Source of the DNA: Clusia tigrina
Lineage: Eukaryota; Arthropoda; Insecta; Diptera; Clusiidae
NCBI GenBank assembly: GCA_920105625.2
Contig: OV050033.1
Span: 130,509,821-130,573,820 of the forward strand
Length of the DNA stretch: 64,000 nucleotides
Direction of reading: 5' to 3'
Shown here: positions 55,845 through 64,000 of the stretch, in pieces
Layout: each line of letters starts with the position of its first letter
How positions within the stretch are numbered: position 1 is the stretch's first letter
Notes under the pieces: model-generated
Seen by the model: only the letters and a program-made list of their open reading frames with translations
What the model was told of the DNA's origin: nothing
Databases searched by the model: none
Translations under genes and position numbers: made by a program

Positions 55845-56400
55845 GACCATATGAACAATGTGGTCAAAACAATTTATTACACATTCAGGAATCTACGAAG
55901 GCCTGCCATTAACACCCGGCGTCAGCTAATTGTTCAGCTCCTCTTACCGATAATAACTTATACTGAATTGGTCTACAGTAGACTGGACTCTCATTCCCAA
56001 CATAAACTGAAAATACCGTTCACTGATGCTACGGCATTTGAGTTTGACTACAGTAGCCTGGAACAAATGTATCCTTTTTTGTAGTCTTGATGCATGCCTG
56101 CAGACTAGAAACTTTGTTTTTCTAGGCAAATTGTTGAATTCTAAGTCTCCCTGGTGGATCTATAAGAAACTGCAATGGAATTCACTAAATATCATAGCTT
56201 GATATATTAGCTGAGTCTCACTATCGCAAATCCTCTCGAGTTCTTTCAGTATTATCATCAGATTATGGAATTTAATACAAGAAGTGACTTGAATGGACCT
56301 TGATTCAATTCACTTCTTGGAGGGAGTGGCTTTACGACCTTCGTCACTGGGCTTTTATCTACTCAATATTAGTGTTCTTTGGAGCTGTGTAAACGATTGT
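55845..56400 (+). pseudogene. Non-LTR reverse transcriptase C-terminal relic without RNase H
   Basis: VVKTIYYTFRNLRRPAI, then LIVQLLLPIITYTELVYSRL and SQHKLKIPFTDATAF correspond to the RT thumb and connection (LxxLILPIxxYxxxVY). After frame changes FVFLGKLLNSKSPWWIYKKL follows near 56120-56180. The last expected block (FFxxxxxLWN) is represented by QYYHQIMEFNTRS near 56250. The 5' RT is missing. The clade is uncertain. Confidence 0.6.
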
Positions 56401-56940
56401 TTGCTTAATATTAATCTTAATTTCTTTTCTTATATTGAATCCTTTCAGAGATTGCCCACTTAATTTTGTTTAATACCCTTAGTTATCATGTCTGATCAAT
56501 TTGTTATAATTTTTGTATTTTCAAATCTGAATTTCATTAATTTACTTTTGATTTAATTTAGTGTATTGTTGTTAATTTAATAATACCTATATTTAGGAGA
56601 TCATATCCAAGTAATTAATTGAGATAACTCCATAAGTCTTGTATAGATGACAGACGAAGGCACTGCACGCACTATTAAGAATATATCCACTAAGTTTACC
56701 CATCAAAAGGAAAGCTTGCTCTCAGTCTCTCTGAGACTCTAAATAACTACTTTGAACGCAAGAGCGGGGACTTAATAGGTCACATGAACATACTCTGAAT
56801 GCTCGAAAATATCCCAATCCTCAAGGTCCCCGACAAAATCCCCCATAATGGAGTTCTTCAATAAATACAAAGTATGTATCTCCGACAGAGAATCTTGGAG
56901 GATACATGAATTTTTTCCTGAACCAGGCTTACAAGTATAG
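56401..56940. other. Probable 3' UTR of the preceding relic and spacer
   Basis: AT-rich, nothing else recognised. Confidence 0.3.
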
Positions 56941-56943
56941 TAC

Positions 56944-57610
56944 ACGCATGTGTCTAAACTGGAAGACGGAAGTGTAGGAGCGGGCATTTGTGGTCTTAGA
57001 TTCCAAAAAGCCTTTGCAACCGAAAGGCTAGCTACAAGCTTCCAGGCAGAAACCTATGCTATCGATGCATGCACAAGGGAATGCTTACTCAGGAAAATCT
57101 CTGGTGCACATACTATCCCACAGTCAGGCGACCTTAAAGGTGATGCAAGCCTTTGTGGTCACTTCAAGACTAGTGAAGGATTGCCGATACCTTTAAAAAC
57201 TAACTCGGGCATCATATTACAAATTAACTACATTGGATCACAGGGCATGAAGGACACGTGTGCACCGCACAAGCCGACCATTTGGCCAAAAAAGGAGAAA
57301 TTCGTAATTTAATAGGCCCTGAAACATTCTATGGACTACCTAAAGACCCATCTTAGAACTGTTGAGGAAATGGGTAGATCGAAAATTGTCCGGGCAATGG
57401 ACTAATAATGTAGGACAACATCAGGCCAAAAGATTTTTAGTCACAGGCAGAGGCGTATTTAGAAAGCTGCCCCTGCTAAAAGGGATACTTGACAGGCCAC
57501 GCTGGTATCATCTCTAAAAAGCTGGGAATTTCCTCCACGAATCTCTGCGGGTTATGCAACTTGGCTCTCCTGAGCCCGTTCTCAGCGAATCTCCTACAGA
57601 AGGGGATATG
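56944..57610 (+). pseudogene. RNase H and C-terminal relic of a non-LTR element
   Basis: RNase H starts SKLEDGSVGAGICG, then FQAETYAIDACTRECLLRK, the same pattern as SKLEDGSGG and EACIRECLLRR at 10343-10636 (-). The central Asp and last PGH block are lost. After a frame change the C-terminus can be followed (LTGHAGIISKKLGISSTNLC, with CNL replacing the zinc pair) to ~57600. It is 5'-truncated and inactive. Confidence 0.65.
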
Positions 57611-58510
57611 CTAACATAACACCCGAAACTATTTGGAGCATGGAGTGCTAAAATGCATAAAGAGCATGGTTAAATTAAGGCTTAGCACAAAAGATCAAAT
57701 TCGACGAAGTGCACTGTAGCCAATCATAATAATAATTATGGATATCACGTAATGAAACTTTGTGAATAGTGTGGATGATATATACATATGCATATATCAC
57801 ACTTCTCAACCCAAATGTATACTACTACCAAATTTTCTCGTTTTACCCAGAATTGGAGTAATTAATACAGTATCAACACATCCATATATAGCAGCTAAGG
57901 GTCTCCGTCCGATTGGATTCATATAAGTTCTGTCTGGTTCATATGTCTCAAGCTCCATAGATTATTTTGGCAAAGTGTCCTTAAGCAATCTTCAACATGG
58001 ACAGCAATGAAAAGAAACTAAATATAACAACAATGGAAAGACACTATATATAAAGACCGACAAATGGGCATTATTAACACCACTTAGAAAGTGACGCCGA
58101 TCAAGAATATATAACTACCTACTTATATACCTAGCACGCCTTCTTTTTCGTGTTACCAACGTATCAATCACATTCTGCGCTATCTAACTCAGCATACGAT
58201 TTTTCCCTCTTTAAGAGTTAAGAATATAGATATGTGTGTCAGAAAAGTAACAGGAATTTCGCAATTAAAATTGTTACGTATACCACAAAATTTCATATCA
58301 AATTGCTCATTTTTTTTAAATGAGTTTAAAGTGAGTTATTAGTGATTTGAACGTGAGTTATTAGTGATTTTAAAATGAACTTCTGACAGCAGTTCCTTGA
58401 GCTTAATTACAGCACTTTACTTCCCCGTAGCAGACTCGAGCAGACTCGAAATTGCTTCATTTATACGTCCAGGTGGAGTAAACTCCTAGAGTTCCCATAA
58501 ATATATGTGC
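57611..58510. other. AT-rich spacer, nothing recognised
   Basis: No gene was seen. A short tandem phrase GTGAGTTATTAGTGATTT occurs twice near 58332 and 58351. Confidence 0.4.
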
Positions 58511-58514
58511 GAAT

Positions 58515-58615
58515 ACAAGTTGCGAATTCTAATCCTGCCCGCGCATACAAAACACTGCCATACTTCCTTCTTCTTCTTTATGTAGCATTCTTTTAACTAT
58601 AATTAAATGTAACCC
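58515..58615 (+). mobile_element. Possible third, degenerate SINE copy
   Basis: TTGCGAATTCTAATCCTGCCC followed by CATTCTTTTAACTATAA resembles the B box and tail phrases of the SINE at 30676-30812 (CATTCTCTTAACCTTA). The A box is not visible. Confidence 0.35.
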
Positions 58616-59505
58616 TCTCTTTGGGGTGTTCAACTCCACCATTTCCAAGCAATCGTTCACTTTTGGAGTAAGTAAAATCATCTTAATTAAAACAGAATCA
58701 GCAAAAATACCATCAGCTGGAGTCTATGTACACTTAAGTGGCTGTCAGGATAAAATGAACAATCATAAATCATAGTTGCAAGCAGGAATTCCCCTGTACA
58801 TTTTGTTATTAGGAGTTTACTAGCAAAATTTTCGTCCGTTTTCCTACTTTCTTTATATGTATGTCCTTTTCAAGTTTAAATGAAAGACAGAATAATTGAA
58901 TGCACCACGCAACGAAGTTATTTTCGGAGCAAGTTACATGGTAGGAATGGTAAAAGTTGAGTTTAGTTCGCTGGTTATAGCGATACTCCTTTAATAAAGT
59001 TTAAAGAGAGGCTGCAAGTGAGGGACGTATTAGGAAGAGTGTTACGTGTTAATAGTTAATTAATAATATAATAATATATAATTGTATGTGCAATTAATAA
59101 TATATAATTGCATGTGCACAATAATTTACCAATACTGACAGACATACTTGTATATTAATAATTGTATGTATTATTATTTCCCAGTAGTAAATAAATTCAT
59201 TTTGAGACGAAGGTCCTGTGAATATTATTTTTAAAAACAATTTTTTGTCCTCCTGTATTCTACGTTTTGTATGAGGACATATAAATGTATAAGGATCTGG
59301 AAAAACCAGATGAATATTCAATAAATCAACATTTTTCAGTTAAATCAAAATATATCCTTTATAAACTACTTCCTCTACTCCATTTTACTTCTGATTTTTT
59401 GCAACATTTCCAATTGATTAAATTTGTTTTTCAAATAAAATTATATTTACAGTACAGAGAGAAACGACGCTAACTTGGAAAGTATAAAAGTACAGCGAAG
59501 TATAT
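58616..59505. other. Unassigned spacer
   Basis: AT-rich, nothing recognised. Confidence 0.35.
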
Positions 59506-59506
59506 A

Positions 59507-59664
59507 TTGAGAGCTGGGATAAAAGTCCCAAAACCGCATCCTGCGAAGCATTCACAGACATTAACTTTTATAGAGTGTTTGGCGGTGCGATGTATAAAAT
59601 CTTTATTGCTAGTTAAACAGACATGCTTCGCCAGAGCACGCGCCCAAAATCCACACTTGATCAA
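59507..59664 (-). pseudogene. Tc1-like transposase fragment (middle part), tentative
   Basis: One open - strand stretch ends RTAKHSIKVNVCECFAGCGF. This resembles the TVKHGGGSVMVWGCFSGxG block of Tc1 transposases, lying between the first and second catalytic Asp. No other block is readable next to it. Confidence 0.4.
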
Positions 59665-60120
59665 TCGCGATTACTGCTTTCACTTGCCAAGGTCCTTCGG
59701 CTTTTTATGTGGTCTAACGTAAGAAGGGATTGCGAAATTTGACCTTTGCCCCGTATAAGCGCAGCCTGATTGTGTTCAAGAAATCCTAAGGTGCTGGAAA
59801 CAACCGTTTGGTTCCAAAGTGATGTTTTGCTCATATTTTAGTAGTTCCCAGGAACATAATTTCTTGCGTGGTAGCCATCAATGCCTTGAACGTGCAAAGT
59901 TCAGTATGCGACCCTCACATACGAACATTTAATATCATTGTTACAATATATACGGCATGTGCTATTTAATGAATTAAGGATTTAAAGGTTATCTGCTGAC
60001 TTACCTATATCTTCTTGAATACCGCAGATGGCTTGCTATGCAATATGACCTTCCTTCGCTTATATCCCATTACAATATTCTTATGTTTGGTAATAGTGTG
60101 GAGATATTTGATTGATTTGG
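59665..60120. other. Unassigned spacer
   Basis: Nothing recognised. Confidence 0.35.
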
Positions 60121-60125
60121 AAACT

Positions 60126-60960
60126 GAACTTAGGTAGGTAGGTTAGGCAGCTGCATCACCAAAAAAACATAGATGTCACCACTAATTGGGACCGTTGTGA
60201 CCAGCGGATGCGATGCGTGGTGACGCTCCCCCTTCCAGATTGAGCCAACCTGAGCCTTTTATAAAGCGAAGAAGGTTGTTAACACCTGACTGATATAGAT
60301 TATATATACTTGTTATGAAGTGGGATCCTAGTAAAGGTTTCCTATTTCTAGCAAAAGCAGGACATGTGCAGAAGAGATGCTGTACCATTTAAAGTTCCTC
60401 CTCGTTCCTCCAGCTACGACAGAAATCATGGGTACAAACTTAAATTCTTCTTGCATGATTTCCTAATATAAAATGTCCCGTGAGGGTTCCTATTAGAGTC
60501 CTAATTTGTAGTCTCTTGAGTCTAATGATATTTTTGGATAGGCGCAGATTTAGCCTCGGTCATGTTTGCCTGGCGGTTTCGCAGGTATTGGCACAGATCC
60601 ACCTTTGATTGGTAGAGTTAATTAAAGTCTCCCTTATGAAAAGCTTACAAGTTGCAAGAGGTATACCCATATGCCTGCTAACATTTGGCATACAAGTGCC
60701 GTCCCTGCAATTTGATCAGCCTTGCCATTCTCTGGTATAACACTTTAACCTGGTACCCAGCATAAATGGATATGGAATTGTTTAGCCATCTCGTTAAAAG
60801 ATCGGCGACAGTCTAACACCCTCCTTGATGTTATTTGGAATGCATCTAAAGGCCTTAAAGCTGATAAAATGCAGATACCCTTACCGATTACCTCGTTTAT
60901 CCTCACCCACTTCAAAGCTTCGTGAATAGCACTTTAAAAATAATGCAGAGATCCATTAGT
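60126..60960 (-). pseudogene. Non-LTR element relic: RNase H end, C-terminus and 3' end
   Basis: RNase H can be read near 60720-60880: LDAFQITSRRVLDCRRSFNE, then FHIHLCWVPG and NGKADQIAGTA with the catalytic Asp. Then come decayed C-terminal parts and MVQHLFCTCPAFARNRKPLL (60340-60390), GVNNLLRFIKGSGWLNLEG and a 3' end in (ACCT)n at 60126-60145. The last ~180 bp match 44390-44570 in the opposite orientation. Confidence 0.7.
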
Positions 60961-61285
60961 TTGATGAGGGCTTTCCGCACAAAACCCTGATGATTGAACA
61001 TGATTTAAAAGCTCTCAGTAACTATTACAATATAACAATATAACTCAGTGACTATTACAATCTTTAGAAATTGGCACACCGGGAAAGGGGTGGGCAATTA
61101 GTACGTCAACCTTCGCCCATCCCCAGAATGACAAATATGTGTTAAAAAGAATGTTCCCTTTGACCATGGTACTTGGTGATAGTGAAGTAGATAAATCTTA
61201 ATCAAAGTCTGTTTCGAATGATATACAGTCTGTTCAACAAGAGAGAAACGACGATAACTTCGAAAATATAAAATATATTTATTTA
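60961..61285. other. Unassigned spacer
   Basis: Nothing recognised. Confidence 0.3.
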
Positions 61286-61289
61286 ATTT

Positions 61290-61480
61290 CATTAATTTAT
61301 TATTATTATTATATAATTAATTATGACTGCAAGGGTTTAAAAGAATGAGACTATCTACTGAGGCCTTTGACTCGAAGACAAAAGAAAAATGCATTTTTGA
61401 GACCAAGCTCGGGGCAGGATTTGAACCTGCGATCCTCTTAGTATGAGTCTAGCATGCTCACCACTAGGCCACAGAGAGCG
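61290..61480 (-). mobile_element. tRNA-derived SINE, copy 2 (full head with A and B boxes)
   Basis: On the - strand TGGCCTAGTGG (A box, 61461-61471) and GGTTCAAATCC (B box, 61417-61427) are near-perfect pol III promoter boxes at tRNA spacing. The sequence around CTCATAC could be an anticodon loop with CAT. The acceptor arms pair only partly, so it is not an intact tRNA. The body after it matches 30676-30812 and ends in ATAATAATA repeats. Confidence 0.75.
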
Positions 61481-61524
61481 GCTCATGTAATGTAATGTAA
61501 TTTTTCATTAAAGTAATCATTCAG

Positions 61525-61800
61525 TACACTGTGATATCACCCTCAATGGCGAGAATAGCTGCGCATCTTCTTGGGATACTTTCAATTTATTTTTTGGCAT
61601 ACTCTGGTTTATGGCTCGGCCGAGCTGCTTCAATTTATATACCTTCAGGTTTCCCTGCAAACATGCTTTTCATAATGGCCCACACATTTTCTATAGACTT
61701 GGCATCTACAGATTGTGAGGACCCCATTTTGATCCTTCCACTTGCCGCGAAGACGACTCCGATGTCTTCTTGTAGAACTCTGTATATTATATAGTAAAGA
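61525..61800 (-). pseudogene. Tc1-like transposase C-terminal relic
   Basis: KSIENVWAIMKSMFAGKP matches the LNPIENVWxxMKxxL block that carries the last catalytic acid of DD34E Tc1 transposases (Glu kept). It is followed in the same frame, after stops, by IESIPRRCAAILAIEGDITV, which fits the conserved MPRRCxAVIxAxGxxTKY end. The copy lacks its N-terminal two thirds, and upstream the expected QDNDPKHT block is not readable. Confidence 0.75.
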
Positions 61801-63265
61801 ATGTCTGGATATCTTGGATGAATATACATTTTTTGTATAGTTTTCAAATTAAAGTTATAGCCTATTAATGAAAATGTAGTATCCCTTCAGAACGGTGCAG
61901 GAATTCCTTCGAGCCAGTCAAATGCTGAAATAAAATATGTCCTTTATTTAAATTATTTATTGTTTTGTTACTTATACTTTTCTTCTTTAAATAGTCGAAC
62001 TAGTTTAATTAATCTCTTTCTTACACGGTTCTATTTGTCATTGTATTTATTTTTTCTAATATCCTGAATAAATCTTTCTTAAGGCTCCTATAGTAAGACG
62101 CGGAAATATGATACTATTAATTTATATTGTTCTCATCTATAACTAAACGTAAATAATTTTATAGACAGAAGGAAACTCATCCAGACCAAGGATTGGCTTG
62201 TTGTGATACCACAGCCCATAGACTGAGACCCCACCGCGACTCAAAAGGGAACCAGTGCGATTCCTTGATGAAGTGAGCGATCTTATGGAGGATAGCTTGA
62301 TAAGATCATCGATAAAAGGTGACCCTAGGTATCAAAATCTCCTCGCAGAGTAAGTCATATATAATATTAATTAAAATAATTATTAGATTACTATTATATA
62401 ATATTATAATATAACAATTTGCTGCTCTTTTGGTTTAAATATAGCGCAGGTTTTACATCTAAGGACCCACAATTAAACTTCAGCATTGATTTATTTTTTT
62501 ATTTAAAGTCCATTATCGTGACACCAATTAACTGAGTAATCCAAATATATCATATTTTTCAGTTGAACAATTGAAGGATCGATGAATAGCAACCATTTTG
62601 CTAGACAATAAATTGACTTTTTTAAAAACAATTTATTGTCAATCAAGCAATTCAGTACAAAGATATATTTAGTTCCCTTATGCTGACTATTTTTCTAATG
62701 ATTGCAATCCTTCAAAGAATTTGTTGACTCACATAGCACGGCACTTCTTGGGACAATGTTCCAGGAATTCCTTCCTTTCTTGAAAGTGCTTCGATTGGCT
62801 TAGTACAATTGACTTATGTAATGCTTTGGTAAAATTTATAAAAACTAAATATATAATACAAGGACCCACAAATATAATTCTGCCTTAATTTTTCTATTAT
62901 TCAAGGTCCATTATTCTGACACCAAACTGACTGATGGAAGTCCCTTTTCAAGTTTTCAATTGCACTGTTCAAGGATTGATGATGGATTGAATATTAACGC
63001 TTCAGTGAAGTTTTTAAATAGCTCAGTAGGGTTTTTATCAAACTCTCCCTTATGATACTAATATATGTCTCTTCTCTTAGAAACTTTAACCGATCGACTA
63101 TTTGGAGTGTTTCAATTGCTTTGGAAGCTCTCCACTTTCAACCTTTGGTTGGTATGAGTGATTTTATATATTTCTATAAATCCAAAAGCACTTCCAAACA
63201 TATATGACTAATAGAATAGAGGCAACTCTTTATAAAAACTGGACGTAGAACCAGATTAGGACTTA
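61801..63265. other. AT-rich stretch, nothing firmly recognised
   Basis: A GC-richer patch at 62165-62340 may be a transposon fragment, but no motif is clear. Two phrases (AAGGACCCACAA..TAA and GTCCATTAT..TGACACCAA) occur near 62460-62530 and again near 62860-62930, suggesting an old ~400-bp duplication. Confidence 0.4.
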
Positions 63266-63269
63266 AGAC

Positions 63270-63540
63270 TCCTGCAAATTTTGGACATAGATTAGATTAG
63301 ATTAGGTTTGAGAGTCATCTAGACACTGCGGCCACCTTTGGACCTATTGTGACAAGCTCTGTGGTTACAAAACATCTCAGAGTTTAGAATTTATTAAGAA
63401 TTCTGATACCTTCTTAAGAGATTTGTCCGCAATTTTTGGCGGTTCTAGGTAATGGTTTCCTAAGTAACGAAGTCTGCCGTTGGACCTAAGCTTCCCATGA
63501 GTTTAAGTTCACTGCCAATGGTGCAAAAATAATGAAGTAT
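63270..63540 (-). pseudogene. C-terminal end and 3' end of a non-LTR element
   Basis: On the - strand GRLRYLGNHYLEPPKIADKS then LKKVSEFLINSKL and a stop match the RxRxLG...LxxVxxFIxxS ending of RNase H-bearing non-LTR ORFs. The ~100-bp 3' UTR ends in TAATC repeats (63290-63305). Confidence 0.6.
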
Positions 63541-64000
63541 TTTTTGATATAGAAATTATAATTTTTATTTTCTACTGAGCATGAAACGTTTAATATGATA
63601 AAAAAAAAACAAATGTTTTTGGGGAAGTATCATCGATGACAGCTTTTATTCTTACATTCATTTCTTTTTTCTTTTATTGATATACGATAATAATGTATTA
63701 TATTACATACGATAATGTATTGTATTATATAATATTTTGTGATCCATTTCAAGATATTCTTAATTAATGTATATATTTCGGAAATATTATGATTTCATCG
63801 GATTAGTCTTGTTAAATCTATTATTCTTTTACTTCTTTTATAACTCTTTCCATTTCACTGTCAAGTTTTATCTCTTGATTTGCCTAGTCAAGACGATACC
63901 CCTTGATTTGCATTTCGAATTAACACTTTTTTAAACTGTTGCCTTATCGTATATTTGAACTGTTATACAATTATTAATAATAATTACTAATTAAAGGATA
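63541..64000. other. AT-rich end of window
   Basis: Nothing recognised. Confidence 0.4.

Noticed and set aside
61408..61480. Functional tRNA gene on the - strand
   Set aside because: The A and B boxes are good, but the acceptor and anticodon stems pair poorly and the body matches another repeat copy, so it is called a SINE.
59507..61800. The two Tc1-like pieces as one element
   Set aside because: On the - strand the C-terminal piece lies upstream of the middle piece, the wrong order for a single copy.

Overview
The window reads as nuclear DNA of a brachyceran fly, most likely a tephritid fruit fly. The reasons are: AT-rich and gene-poor sequence, CAA/CAG (opa-type) and CAT trinucleotide tracts, a MADF-BESS gene exon, fly-type gypsy, Jockey, I, R1, RTE-like, mariner and Tc1 relics, and the dispersed GGGCGTGGC-bearing repeat common in fly genomes. 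The species call is inference. Apart from one host exon, almost everything recognisable is mobile or repetitive DNA.

Layout. 0-9 kb: an RTE-like reverse transcriptase relic (-), then the last coding exon of a MADF-BESS protein (2751-3469, +) with a polyadenylation signal. The same ~50-bp minisatellite lies on both sides of this exon. Next come an element bounded by 16-bp inverted repeats (4205-5266), an R1-like C-terminus (+), a mariner relic (-), a trinucleotide-rich island (7.1-8.25 kb) and an RTE-like tail (+). 9-16 kb: an RNase H-bearing non-LTR relic (-), an internally deleted Jockey copy (+) and a small RNase H relic (+). 16.36-21.5 kb: a nearly full-length but broken two-ORF non-LTR retrotransposon (-), whose ORF1 stop overlaps the ORF2 start as ATGA. 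22-34 kb: mostly AT-rich sequence with tandem arrays, tRNA-derived SINE copies, and a GC-rich, TE-poor island (31.1-33.2 kb) that carries two perfect CRE palindromes and may be a promoter. 34.1-37.65 kb: a 5'-truncated I-clade element (-) ending at an (AT)n tract. 38-45 kb: tandem repeats and Jockey and RNase H-type non-LTR fragments.

45,477-51,721 is the best-preserved part: a complete 6,245-bp Ty3/gypsy element on the - strand. It has two 623-bp LTRs in which I see no mismatch, a 4-bp ATAT target duplication, a tRNA-Leu primer binding site, a purine tract, an intact gag (SAP domain, coiled coil, capsid, one zinc knuckle) and an intact pol (PR-RT-RH-IN with all catalytic residues). It has no env. 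Its U3 carries several well-formed heat-shock elements just upstream of a TATA box. This points to a young, potentially mobile and possibly heat-responsive retrotransposon.

51.8-64 kb: further relics (RNase H fragments, a non-LTR RT C-terminus, two Tc1-like pieces, SINE copies) and a second GGGCGTGGC-rich array. Coordinates of degenerate relics are approximate. All family assignments come from reading motifs, without a database search.
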